Below, one piece after another: positions 1-8,486 of a stretch of DNA of 64,000 nt (the first letter of the stretch is position 1; every line of letters begins with the position of its first letter). A program made the translations under genes and the position numbers. A model generated the notes under the pieces. The model searched no databases and was not told the DNA's origin. It saw only the letters and a list, made by a program, of their open reading frames with translations. The stretch comes from Pseudomonadota bacterium (lineage in GTDB: Bacteria > Bdellovibrionota > Bdellovibrionia > Bdellovibrionales > JACTMU01). Location of the stretch: assembly GCA_014584465.1 (NCBI GenBank), contig JACTMU010000017.1:1-64000 (forward strand). Direction: 5' to 3'.

Positions 1-1
1 G

Positions 2-73
2 CTGGTGGCGCTGACAAAAAATCAGGAAAAAATTCTCGCAGCTGTCGACAAACGTCTTTTGAAATCGTTGTAG
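2..73 (+). CDS. 3' end of an unidentified gene (partial)
   Basis: An open frame enters from the left edge and stops at a TAG. The visible 23 residues look like an ordinary amphipathic C-terminus (LVALTKNQEKILAAVDKRLL) and no family can be named. The same frame stays open beyond the TAG to position 241 and there reads like a beta-propeller strand (IKGIAVNPHNSYVYIASHAG). The stop could therefore be a nonsense mutation inside a decayed longer gene, or the second stretch could be a separate remnant. The fragment is too short to be sure it is coding. Confidence 0.35.
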   Translation: MVALTKNQEKILAAVDKRLLKSL

Positions 74-241
74 TGGGGAAAAATCGCGTCGAATTCAGGT
101 AATTGGAATCTTGGTTCTGATACAAATATCAAGGGTATAGCCGTCAATCCTCATAACAGCTATGTCTATATAGCCTCTCACGCCGGTACTTGGAAGTTAC
201 CACCGCCGTCTTCAACATCAACCTCTACCGCAGAGAGATAA
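74..241 (+). pseudogene. Possible beta-propeller gene remnant
   Basis: This stretch is open in the same frame as the partial gene before it, separated only by the TAG at 71-73, and ends at TAA 239-241. The translation contains an NHL/YVTN-like strand (GIAVNPHNSYVYIAS) followed by a Pro/Ser/Thr-rich tail. No start codon with a ribosome site is visible. It may be the tail of a decayed secreted propeller protein or simply chance coding. Confidence 0.25.
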
Positions 242-266
242 GTACCCGATCTTCTTTTTAGTCTCC

Positions 267-977
267 TCAGCAGAATCTGTGGGTAATTGGCGGCTCTGGC
301 TGTTTCCCAAGGCTTTGATATAATACTTCTTTGTATGAATTGGATCTCTCCTCTGGGACCTCAATTTGAAATCTCAGGCGATCTCCAAATCTTACTCGCT
401 CGAGCTCCAGATATTTTGTGATCATGGAGATCTCAGACTCAAGTGAAGCCAAATGCTTTTTTGAATTTTCCAAAATCTCACGATAGAGGTCTGAGAGCTT
501 CATTGCGACTCCCGATGCAAGTCGAGGGTCTGACTCAATCAACTCCGACAATGAATTCAGTGAGTTGAAGAGAAACGCCAATGAGATGAAAGAGCCTACC
601 ATCATCGATTCTCGAAAACCCGTAACCACAAAGGGCTCGCCAAACATTTGAGACTCCAACCACTTTGCGCCAACCAATCCCATTGGCATCGCAGTAAAAA
701 CAATCGCCAAGTGGGTTCCCCAACCCAATTTGAACACTCTACCCGATCGAATCATCCGGTGGGTGAGGCCGGCATAAACAAGCGCATAGAGAATCCAAAT
801 ACAGAGAAAGATCACTGTACCATAGGTGCAGGCCACAATGAACGATCTCAAATAGTCTTTTGAATCTGTTTGCGGAAGTTCAAAAGCCCAAATAAGGAGT
901 GCCGCTCCCATTGCAAGAAAAAAGGAACGGCCTCCCTTCAACGACTCTTTCCAGTAGCTCTTCCAGTGCAAATCCAC
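267..977 (-). CDS. Decayed LytS-type membrane histidine kinase
   Basis: About 236 residues from a GTG that lies immediately after the stop of the upstream minus-strand gene; the longer reading frame upstream only shadows that gene. Three or four membrane segments are followed by FLFNSLNSLSELI and a linker ending KYLELERVRFGDRLRF, which are hallmarks of LytS/YehU-like kinases (His_kinase family). The phosphorylated His that normally precedes FLFNSL (consensus NPHFLFNSLNS) is absent: the last membrane helix runs straight into FLFNSL. The protein also stops right after the RFGDRL block, so the ATP-binding domain is missing. It is either a non-catalytic sensor derivative or a pseudogene. Confidence 0.6.
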   Translation of the reverse strand: MDLHWKSYWKESLKGGRSFFLAMGAALLIWAFELPQTDSKDYLRSFIVACTYGTVIFLCIWILYALVYAGLTHRMIRSGRVFKLGWGTHLAIVFTAMPMGLVGAKWLESQMFGEPFVVTGFRESMMVGSFISLAFLFNSLNSLSELIESDPRLASGVAMKLSDLYREILENSKKHLASLESEISMITKYLELERVRFGDRLRFQIEVPEERSNSYKEVLYQSLGKQPEPPITHRFC

Positions 978-978
978 A

Positions 979-1287
979 TCACTCCCGAATTGTTTCGAGG
1001 GACTCTTCCCAGGCGATCTTTTTTCCCTCGATCTGTTTGGACCCCAATTTGTAGAGCCGACCCTCATAAAAGGTCCATGTCTCTTCCACTGTGGTCGAGC
1101 CCATCTGAACCTTATAGTGACACTGGACACTCATACAATAACCCTCTCCGACCCTGTGATTGTTCACAAAGATCTCAAAGTGGCCTTGGAGTCCACGCGG
1201 CGTGATCTGAAACTCAAAGACCTCCTCTCCCCCCTGAAACTTGATCTGGGTTCTAAAGAAGGTGGCGGCGAAAGAACCGCAAAACAT
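979..1287 (-). CDS. Small hypothetical protein
   Basis: About 102 residues, from an ATG that overlaps the end of the S9 peptidase gene by about 35 bases; a longer start would overlap it further. The sequence is mixed beta-strand in character (FEFQITPRGLQGHFEIFVNN, MSVQCHYKVQMG) with no signal peptide or membrane segment. I do not recognise a family. It sits between the S9 peptidase and the kinase relic, and its TGA abuts the kinase start, so the three could be one transcript. Confidence 0.45.
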   Translation of the reverse strand: MFCGSFAATFFRTQIKFQGGEEVFEFQITPRGLQGHFEIFVNNHRVGEGYCMSVQCHYKVQMGSTTVEETWTFYEGRLYKLGSKQIEGKKIAWEESLETIRE

Positions 1288-3214
1288 GTCCCTGGGATAG
1301 GGCACGGTTGGCCCTCTTATGAACACCATGCCCCTCGTCTGCAAAGAGGATCAGCTCGCTCTCAACTCCTCTTTTTGCCAAGGCGTCGTGGATCTGAACC
1401 GCTTCACCTGCCGGCACGCGAGGATCATTTGCCCCATGAAGGATCTGCAAGGGGCGATTGAGGCGATCCAAGTAGCTAATGGGCGAGAGTTTTCTTAAGA
1501 CCTCTTCATCTTTTTCGAGAAAACCATATTCGCTTTCCCGTAACACTCGTCGATAAGGAGCTGTGTTCTTCAAAAAAGTGATGAGATTGCTCATTCCTAC
1601 TGTGGCCGATCCAGCATCGTAAGTCCCCGCATACATCGTCATCGCAACTAAAGTTGCATATCCACCATAGGATCCACCCATCACACCCATCTTGGGAACA
1701 ACTCCCCCATAACTCCAGTTCTTCTTGATCCAAAGCGCGCAATCACGAATGTCCGAAAGGACCTCAAGCCTCTTCGTCCCATTGTCTGCATCCAACCACC
1801 TCTTTCCATATCCGTCACTCCCACGCACATTGGGTCGCACCAACACAAATCCGCTCTCTACAAAGAGTTGAATGGTAGGGCTAAAGGCAGGCCTGGACTG
1901 ACCTTCAGGGCCCCCATGAAAAAGAACGACGACGGGACAACTCTGCCTTGCACATTGAGAAGGTCTTGCCACAACCATGGGGATCTTCGTCCCATCTTCG
2001 GCCTCATAGAATTCGAGAGACTCCTCAACAAATCGAGTTGTGTCGATTTCAGGAGCACTTGGAAGAGTCCACTGCGTCAGTTGCTGATTCTTCCAATCAT
2101 AGATGTAATTGATCGAGGGGGCGCGACTTGTTTCAACCCCCATGGTGGTAAATCGCCCATCAAGACTGGTCATCCCAAAGTAAGTATGAATCGGATTCTT
2201 AAAATTCGGCAGCCGAAGAGGATGAAAACCCTTCAAACTCATTGCCCCAATCTCAAAGTGCCCCTGACGATTCACGCTATAAAGAATCTTCGTCCTACTG
2301 AAGTCAATATCAAACTCCTCCACATCAGCCGCAATGTCTGGAGTGATGGGGCGAAACTCTCCCTTTTCAAAGATGTAGAGCCTACGAAAATCGGAGAACT
2401 TATTGGTCAGTACCAAAATACTCTCTTCGCTGGAACCGAATTTGGAATGATACTCCTCAGATTCCCCCTGACCAAAAAGGGGCGAAAGCTTTTGGGATCT
2501 CTCATCAAAAAGATAGTGTTCACTGGAGCGACTCCCGGTCCACTTTGCAAGCAGAAGAATCCCCGAAGAAAGTCGATCACTCACACTCCAATAACCATCT
2601 TCGCTAAAGACCTTTATGGTCTTTTGGGTCGACAAATCATACTTAAAGATCGAAAAAGTCGACGGGTTTGGGTCATTGGCCCGAAAGTAGATCCAACGAC
2701 CATCGGGAGTTGACAGTTCAAAAATGGCCTGAACACGATCCTTCCGATAGATCTCCATCAGCTCCCCGCCTTGGGGGCTTTGGAGATAGAGTCCTGGATA
2801 TTCGTCGCCTCCACGATCGCGCGACAAGATCAACCACTTCCCATCCGCCGTGACCCCCTTTAAGTGGGTGGCGTCCTGTCCCCCTGTCATTTGAACAGGA
2901 AAGGCCTTCGGGTGATCCACGCGCCAAACCTGAGAGCTCCCTGTAACGGACCAATTGAGAAAGAGCATCTTACCACTCGGGTGAAGATGACCTAGTGAAG
3001 GAGACCTCACATCCAGCATCTTTTCGATTCGATCCATCTCATGCGCCGATAGGGGTTTCGGAGCAAATCGCTCGATCACCTCAACAGGAAGACTTCCTGA
3101 TCCATGCCCCTGATAAGTTTCATTGGAAGAGCTCTCAACTTTCGAAGAAATGTGCTGACACTGAATCAACCACACAAGTGAAAAAAATAGGAGTGCCACT
3201 CTTTCAAAATTCAT
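1253..3214 (-). CDS. S9 prolyl-oligopeptidase family lipoprotein
   Basis: A 653-residue serine peptidase of the prolyl oligopeptidase/dipeptidyl aminopeptidase class. The N-terminus is a lipoprotein signal with lipobox LIQC (Cys19), so it is predicted to be membrane-anchored outside the cytoplasm. Residues about 70-370 form beta-propeller repeats. The alpha/beta-hydrolase domain (about 400-653) carries the nucleophile motif GGSYGGY (Ser515), a candidate Asp597 in HGANDPRVP and His629 in DEGHG. It likely degrades peptides in the periplasm or at the outer membrane. It is transcribed divergently from the TauE/SafE gene. Confidence 0.9.
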   Translation of the reverse strand: MNFERVALLFFSLVWLIQCQHISSKVESSSNETYQGHGSGSLPVEVIERFAPKPLSAHEMDRIEKMLDVRSPSLGHLHPSGKMLFLNWSVTGSSQVWRVDHPKAFPVQMTGGQDATHLKGVTADGKWLILSRDRGGDEYPGLYLQSPQGGELMEIYRKDRVQAIFELSTPDGRWIYFRANDPNPSTFSIFKYDLSTQKTIKVFSEDGYWSVSDRLSSGILLLAKWTGSRSSEHYLFDERSQKLSPLFGQGESEEYHSKFGSSEESILVLTNKFSDFRRLYIFEKGEFRPITPDIAADVEEFDIDFSRTKILYSVNRQGHFEIGAMSLKGFHPLRLPNFKNPIHTYFGMTSLDGRFTTMGVETSRAPSINYIYDWKNQQLTQWTLPSAPEIDTTRFVEESLEFYEAEDGTKIPMVVARPSQCARQSCPVVVLFHGGPEGQSRPAFSPTIQLFVESGFVLVRPNVRGSDGYGKRWLDADNGTKRLEVLSDIRDCALWIKKNWSYGGVVPKMGVMGGSYGGYATLVAMTMYAGTYDAGSATVGMSNLITFLKNTAPYRRVLRESEYGFLEKDEEVLRKLSPISYLDRLNRPLQILHGANDPRVPAGEAVQIHDALAKRGVESELILFADEGHGVHKRANRALSQGHVLRFFRRHLL

Positions 3215-3252
3215 GTTAAATCACCCAAAAAGAATTTTCACCAAACACTTTT

Positions 3253-3267
3253 TAGTGCCTGGCACTA
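3253..3267. repeat. GTGCCWGGCAC palindrome, copy 1
   Basis: A perfect palindrome, TAGTGCCTGGCACTA, with 7-base arms around one central base. It lies in the divergent intergenic region between the S9 peptidase and the TauE/SafE permease. Related elements occur near 8475, 36001, 38431-38485 and 58001-58030. Confidence 0.7.
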
Positions 3268-3336
3268 GTTATGATCGTAACTCCTTGCTGCTTTTGTCAA
3301 GGGTTGATATCGTCTCTTTCGATGTGAACGAAAGGA

Positions 3337-4104
3337 GTGATTCTGACTGGAGATCCACTAGAAAGATTGGTATTGCTCGGTTTGGTTGCACTGATTGGAA
3401 GCTTTTTGCAATCCATTGTAGGTTTTGGCTTTGGTCTCCTCAGCATTCCTCTCTCACTTTGGATTGGCTTATCGCTCCCTCAGTCGGTCATTTTTATTTC
3501 TTTAGGTTCCTTTGTTCAAACTCTACTTGGAAGTTGGCACCTTAGAACTTCGATACCTTGGAGACCCACCCTCTCTGCAGTCACAGTTCGAGCTCTTTTC
3601 ATTCCCATGGGGATCTATTTGTTGGCCCAGATGGATCGCCTTCCCATCGCACAAGCACGACAAGTGGCAGGAGGACTCATATTGGTCCTCGTGATCTCTC
3701 GGATTCTCCTTCAACCCAAACCCAAAGAAAATCTCCATTGGTCTTGGGCTCTCTTGAGCTTTCCTCTAAGCGGCCTTCTTGCAGGAACCATTGGAGTCGG
3801 TGGGCCGCCCCTAGTCCTTTGGGGAATTTCTCATCAATGGCCTGCAGATCAAATCAAGGCCTTTCTTCTGACCACATTTACAATCACTCTTCCCATTCAG
3901 ATCTTCTTTCTCTTTTTAAAATTTCCCGATGAATTTGTGACCATTGCGTTCCCTTCTCTTGCTTTGATCCCTCTTATCTACATTGGGACTCGTTCGGGGC
4001 TTTTCTTAAGTCGAACCATCTCCAACCAGCGATTGAGATTCTTTGTGCATCTCGTTTTGATCCTCGTCTGCACCACCCTCATTCTTCGTCCCCTATTCTC
4101 TTAA
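3337..4104 (+). CDS. TauE/SafE-family membrane permease
   Basis: A 255-residue integral membrane protein with about eight hydrophobic helices. The opening helix has the Gly-rich pattern (LIGSFLQSIVGFGFGLL) typical of TauE/SafE (formerly DUF81) proteins, and a second half-repeat contains GTIGVGGPPLVLWG. Family members export sulfite, sulfoacetate or other organosulfur anions; the substrate here cannot be read from sequence. The start is uncertain: a GTG directly abuts an AAAGGAG motif, so a slightly later non-ATG start may be used. Confidence 0.85.
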   Translation: MILTGDPLERLVLLGLVALIGSFLQSIVGFGFGLLSIPLSLWIGLSLPQSVIFISLGSFVQTLLGSWHLRTSIPWRPTLSAVTVRALFIPMGIYLLAQMDRLPIAQARQVAGGLILVLVISRILLQPKPKENLHWSWALLSFPLSGLLAGTIGVGGPPLVLWGISHQWPADQIKAFLLTTFTITLPIQIFFLFLKFPDEFVTIAFPSLALIPLIYIGTRSGLFLSRTISNQRLRFFVHLVLILVCTTLILRPLFS

Positions 4105-4311
4105 CGCAAATCACCTCCATACTGCTGCGGCGTTCAATTTTGATAGAATTGCTTCAACTTTGGACAGTGACACGACCCCACAACTCTTTGTGCCCTCAGT
4201 TTGCGTTGATGTGGCATCAAGATTGCTTCTTCAATATGTGTCATCTTCCCGTAACTGCTTCGAAGTAATACGTATGAGATCAAAATCCAATAGATAGATC
4301 GAGGGATCCAC

Positions 4312-6381
4312 ATGAGACCATTTAAAAAATTTTCACTCTGTTTCAACATCAGAAAGTCTTTAACAAAACCCATTTTAGGCCATGTGCCTGTGATCGTGAT
4401 CGCCCTAAATCTCTTCACACTCTCATGCACAGAAAAGGTTTTGCTGAATTCGGATGAAGAGTTCAATCACGCATCCGACAACAGCGATTTCGACAACGAA
4501 GTAGAATCGCCGCCTGCGTCGGAGCCTCAGCTTCCTCGAGATGGACTCGACGTGCCGTTTGAACTTGTGAGGTTCGAGCCAGAAGTTGCAACCGATTTGA
4601 ATTCAACGAAGGTCACCATTTTGGGTAAAGGTTTTGGCAACTCTGCAGACCGAGTGAAGGTCTATTTTGGCGACCAAGAAGACTCAGGGAATCTTGCGAC
4701 GATCCTTGCAGTCCATGATTCGACCATTGAGTGCCAGGCACCAAAAAACCTATTGCCAGGTTCGAAGATCGTGACCGTCTTGATTGATCAGACAGCTCAG
4801 AGTTTTCAACGCCTCTTCTCTTTTCGACGTTCAGGCCTCTATTACGTCGACACAGATGGGATCTCTCCTAACTATGGGCCCACCACGGGCGGAGATGAGG
4901 TCAGGATCAAGGGGTTCAATTTGTCTTCGGATCTGACCGTTGATTTTGGATTGCAGAGAGCGACCTGCACACTGAAATCCTTTACCGAAATGGTTTGTTC
5001 TGTGCCACCATCTTCACCTGGAGTTGTCGACATCACCGTTTCAAACAAACTTGATCCCCAACTTCCAACCTATCGCGTAAGCAAGGGATACACCTACTAC
5101 AATGGTCCAACGATCACATCGATTTCGAACCTCTTGAGCAATTCGAAAAAGGGACAATACACAGTGACTGTGAAAGGATCAAACTTCAAAGTCGAAGATG
5201 CCCTCGCCGAAGTGCGCATTGCGGGCTCAAAGATGTCTCGATGTGCAATGAAACAAAGAAAAATTATCTGCTCCAAAGTGACGGGGACTCCTGGGGAAAA
5301 GTTCTCAGTCGTTGTAAAGGTTGATCGATTGGGAAAGGTGAAAGAGGAGTCAACTTGGGCCCTTGAACCTCCCCCCACCGATGATCCAAAAGAACCCGTG
5401 GACGACAGTGACACTCATCCCGAGGACCCGGTGGTGGATCTCATCGAACGTCCCGCCACAACCATCACCTACCAAACGATATTCACACAAACCGACACCG
5501 ACCAAAACTCCGTCGATCTCTATCCTTGGCTGGGTCGAAACATAGCCCTTCTAACTCCCACGGCCCAAGATTTGGATCAGGTTGCCATGAGCCGGCTGAT
5601 CAATGCCTATGACCGCGCTTATGACTACTACAAAGAGACCCTTGGATTTGAACCCACAAGCTACGCTCGCGGTAACTACTCAGACCGTACCACCATCGCC
5701 GTCGTTCACAACACCTGTGGGGCTGGGTGTGGCTGGGTTGGGTTTGATGGGATTGAGATCATGAACTCCATCTTCACCTCTTCCTATGAAAGCATGCTCT
5801 CACTGCGTGAGATTGGCCAACCCGTCTTTTATGAGCTTGGTCGAAACTTTTATAAAATCTCCGACAAGATCGGCTACATTGAGGACTCCTCCAAGGGTGA
5901 GGCTGATCCTGTTGGGACGGGGTTTGCAATCTACATGAGGTTTAAGAGTATGGAGGCGATTGGAGTTCAGGGCGCCTCTTTTAAAGGAGTGGACTTCGAA
6001 GAGTTCCGGGAAGAAGTCGAAGCCCTTGTCGATTCTTATGAATCAGATCCCTCCTGGACATGGGAAAACAGTTTGAACATAGGTAAGGCCCCAAAAGATC
6101 GTAAATCTCTGGGCCTTGGTGCCACAGATCTTTGGGCCTCATTTCTCCTTCGAATCGAGCAAGAATTTACGGACCAACCACTGCAGGCAGATTTCGCGAA
6201 GAACTTCTTTGCAGAGATCGCCCAGCGAAATGGGGCGAAAACAACTCAAGACGCTGTAGATAATTTCATTCTATCTGCTTGCGCGGCATCACAAAGGAAT
6301 CTCATCGACCAATTTGTCAACGTGTGGCATTGGCCTCTCTCAGCTCCTGCTCAACAGGAGATTGAGTCACGATTCCCTTAG
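4312..6381 (+). CDS. TIG-domain lipoprotein with peptidase-like C-terminus
   Basis: A 689-residue secreted protein. A long N-terminus ends in lipobox TLSC (Cys39). Three IPT/TIG immunoglobulin-like domains follow at about 81-175, 180-262 and 266-340, then an Asp/Glu/Pro linker (about 351-380) and a 300-residue C-terminal domain of unknown family. That domain contains YELGRNF (507-513) where zinc peptidases such as M60-like gluzincins would have HELGHNF, so the putative zinc ligands are replaced. It might be an inactive peptidase-like binding domain or an unrelated fold. A repeat hairpin follows its stop. Confidence 0.7.
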   Translation: MRPFKKFSLCFNIRKSLTKPILGHVPVIVIALNLFTLSCTEKVLLNSDEEFNHASDNSDFDNEVESPPASEPQLPRDGLDVPFELVRFEPEVATDLNSTKVTILGKGFGNSADRVKVYFGDQEDSGNLATILAVHDSTIECQAPKNLLPGSKIVTVLIDQTAQSFQRLFSFRRSGLYYVDTDGISPNYGPTTGGDEVRIKGFNLSSDLTVDFGLQRATCTLKSFTEMVCSVPPSSPGVVDITVSNKLDPQLPTYRVSKGYTYYNGPTITSISNLLSNSKKGQYTVTVKGSNFKVEDALAEVRIAGSKMSRCAMKQRKIICSKVTGTPGEKFSVVVKVDRLGKVKEESTWALEPPPTDDPKEPVDDSDTHPEDPVVDLIERPATTITYQTIFTQTDTDQNSVDLYPWLGRNIALLTPTAQDLDQVAMSRLINAYDRAYDYYKETLGFEPTSYARGNYSDRTTIAVVHNTCGAGCGWVGFDGIEIMNSIFTSSYESMLSLREIGQPVFYELGRNFYKISDKIGYIEDSSKGEADPVGTGFAIYMRFKSMEAIGVQGASFKGVDFEEFREEVEALVDSYESDPSWTWENSLNIGKAPKDRKSLGLGATDLWASFLLRIEQEFTDQPLQADFAKNFFAEIAQRNGAKTTQDAVDNFILSACAASQRNLIDQFVNVWHWPLSAPAQQEIESRFP

Positions 6382-6414
6382 AACCAGGATCTGAAACGAT
6401 CAGGGTCTGGGTTC
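6382..6414. repeat. AACCCRGATCTGAAATTAG-family repeat, inverted pair
   Basis: Directly after the stop of the TIG lipoprotein gene, AACCAGGATCTGAAAC is followed by an opposed copy (CAGGGTCTGGGTTC), giving an imperfect hairpin. It belongs to the degenerate intergenic repeat family seen at eight sites in the window and may act as a terminator here. Confidence 0.5.
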
Positions 6415-6545
6415 GAAGAGACTTTGGCCAAACCATCGAACATCAGCGAAAGCATAGAGAGTTCATTACGAATACTTATTTGACCCTCTTTTGATTCAAG
6501 AGTAACTTCGCCCAAATTTTTGAACTTCCCACAGGAGATGCACTC

Positions 6546-8393
6546 ATGACTCAAAGAGCCCACCAGAGAGCCCCTCAAAAAGAGAGTGGATTGGATCGAA
6601 TTCGATCAATTCAGAAGATCTTTTCGCACGCCGTACTGGCAATGACACTTACCGTAACCGTGAACCCATATGGATCCCCCTTAGCCCAGGCAGCAGACTC
6701 AAACGCTCTGGCAACAAGGGCCTACGGAGATTCCCCCACTCAGGAGGAGTTTCAGGCCTTCATTTCTGCCTTTAACTCGACCCCAAAGGCATTCATAGAT
6801 TTTAAGCCCCCCAAGCGATCAGGAAACCTTTTGGTTGAATCCTCTCTCTTTTCCGCAGAGGAAGTGGCGAGCGAAGAGTTTCTCAAGATCAAAGATGACT
6901 TTCGCACAGGTCGCGCCTTTGAAGCCATTTCAGATTATGGTCACCACAAAGGAATTTGTGGTCCAGAGGGTTGCGTTGGCGATGAGATCGCTCCTGGAAA
7001 GAGAAAAGCTCTTAACAATGTTTCCCTCTTTTTCGATCCTGAGGAACTCCCCCCAACGCGACAAGTGATCCATTTGGATCAGATGGAGACCATGGGTCTT
7101 ATGAGTCACAACCTCGAATCCGAGCCCTGGTCTGATGACTATTGGCCCATCTATCGCGGCATTTTGGGCGCAAGATATGTGGATTCAGATTTCACAAACC
7201 TCCCTACGGACTTCATGAAGTTCAAGGAATTTGTCTTAGATCCCGTCAACACCTTTTTTGCCCTCTTTCAGAAGAGTGATGGACGGCGCGACCGACATGA
7301 GCTCTCCCCCTCTGAGAAGTATGATCTGCTCGTGGGGTACCACCCTCAGTCACAGAGTGAAGAGATCGGCGGGTGGCTGACTCCTTCCATGTGGGCTCAA
7401 GGTCAAGCCTATTATGATCGTTTTAAGAAAGTCGAAACGTGGATGGGAATCTGTCACGGGTGGGCTCCTGCCTCTTACATGGTGAAGACTCCTGCCAAGG
7501 CCATTGATCTTGCTTTGGATGACGGATCTTCGTTGACACTTTACCCGTCAGACATAAAGGGTCTTGCCTCTTACCTGTGGTCCAACACGGGATACGATTC
7601 AACGTTTCTTGGTGGACGTTGCTATGAAAAGAGCACTGATCTTGAAAGAGATCCGGAAAGTGGTGCCATCGTCAATGAGAGCTGTTTTGATGTGAACCCC
7701 AAAAACTGGCACATTGCCATGGTCAACCAGCTGGGCATTGCAAAGAGATCCTTCGTACTTGATGTAACCTATGACCAAGAGGTTTGGAACCAACCGGTCC
7801 GTGCCTACAGTTACACCTATTTCAATCCCTCAACGGGTCGACTCGCTCAGTCTCTGGCAGAGGCGGCGGTAAGGAGTGATGATCCGTGGCGCACTGAGAG
7901 AGACCCCTTCCGTAACATTCGAGGGCGAAATGAGGGTGGTACACCCGACAAGATCGTAGGTGTTCGAATGGACGTGACCTACATGGTGGAGACGAGTCCC
8001 AGCCATCGCGAGCATCAACGAAATGACTCCCACACCGTCACCTACATCTATGACCTTGAGATCAACGAAGTCGATGGACATAATGTGATTGTGGGTGGCG
8101 AGTGGTACTCGAACAAACACCCCGATTTCATTTGGAGTGCACGCACCAACGCACGACCCGCCATTGATTTGGAGCTTCATGTCTCTGCAGGAGCTGGCCT
8201 CAATCGCTTTACAAAATACAATCCCTCGCTCACACTTTCTGCCAACATCACCAACCAGGATGTGATCCCCAACTCTGGACGCGTTTCTAAGGGCAACTAC
8301 TTGAACTTCCTTCAAAAGTTTGCCCAGTGGGGGATGGTTTCTGGATGGATCGTTGAGGGCCTTGTCGACGCTTCCGCAGAACCTCGCCAATAG
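6546..8393 (+). CDS. Secreted transglutaminase-elicitor-like protein
   Basis: 615 residues, starting at an ATG with AGGAG seven bases upstream. A long positively charged leader and hydrophobic stretch ending LAQAA (about residue 50) indicate export. The core matches what I know of the transglutaminase elicitor family (GP42-like; oomycetes and some bacteria). The candidate nucleophile is Cys303 in MGICHGWAPAS, followed by KGLASYLWS, His389 in KNWHIAM and an Asp at 406 or 410. This is the papain-like Cys-His-Asp order. It may cross-link or hydrolyse Gln side chains outside the cell. The family call rests on motif memory and was not checked by search. Confidence 0.6.
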   Translation: MTQRAHQRAPQKESGLDRIRSIQKIFSHAVLAMTLTVTVNPYGSPLAQAADSNALATRAYGDSPTQEEFQAFISAFNSTPKAFIDFKPPKRSGNLLVESSLFSAEEVASEEFLKIKDDFRTGRAFEAISDYGHHKGICGPEGCVGDEIAPGKRKALNNVSLFFDPEELPPTRQVIHLDQMETMGLMSHNLESEPWSDDYWPIYRGILGARYVDSDFTNLPTDFMKFKEFVLDPVNTFFALFQKSDGRRDRHELSPSEKYDLLVGYHPQSQSEEIGGWLTPSMWAQGQAYYDRFKKVETWMGICHGWAPASYMVKTPAKAIDLALDDGSSLTLYPSDIKGLASYLWSNTGYDSTFLGGRCYEKSTDLERDPESGAIVNESCFDVNPKNWHIAMVNQLGIAKRSFVLDVTYDQEVWNQPVRAYSYTYFNPSTGRLAQSLAEAAVRSDDPWRTERDPFRNIRGRNEGGTPDKIVGVRMDVTYMVETSPSHREHQRNDSHTVTYIYDLEINEVDGHNVIVGGEWYSNKHPDFIWSARTNARPAIDLELHVSAGAGLNRFTKYNPSLTLSANITNQDVIPNSGRVSKGNYLNFLQKFAQWGMVSGWIVEGLVDASAEPRQ

Positions 8394-8417
8394 AAAAAGC
8401 TCACCGAATCACAGCAT

Positions 8418-8447
8418 GAGAGCCTCCATTGGAGGCTCTCTCTTCTT
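8418..8447 (+). terminator. Rho-independent terminator
   Basis: A perfect 10-bp stem, GAGAGCCTCC / GGAGGCTCTC, with a three-base loop and a following T-rich run (TCTTCTT). It lies 25 bases after the stop of the transglutaminase-like gene and should end its transcript. Confidence 0.85.
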
Positions 8448-8473
8448 CGGAGAATTCACCGACGTGAGGCTTC

Positions 8474-8486
8474 GCGCCAGGCACTA
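8474..8486. repeat. GTGCCWGGCAC element, half copy
   Basis: GCGCCAGGCACTA contains one arm of the palindromic element family. It lies just beyond the 3' end of the papain-like protease gene (minus strand). Only half of the palindrome is preserved. Confidence 0.45.

Noticed and set aside
1868-2713. 281-residue plus-strand ORF
   Set aside because: It lies antisense inside the S9 peptidase gene, whose catalytic motifs are intact; it has no ribosome site and no recognisable domain.
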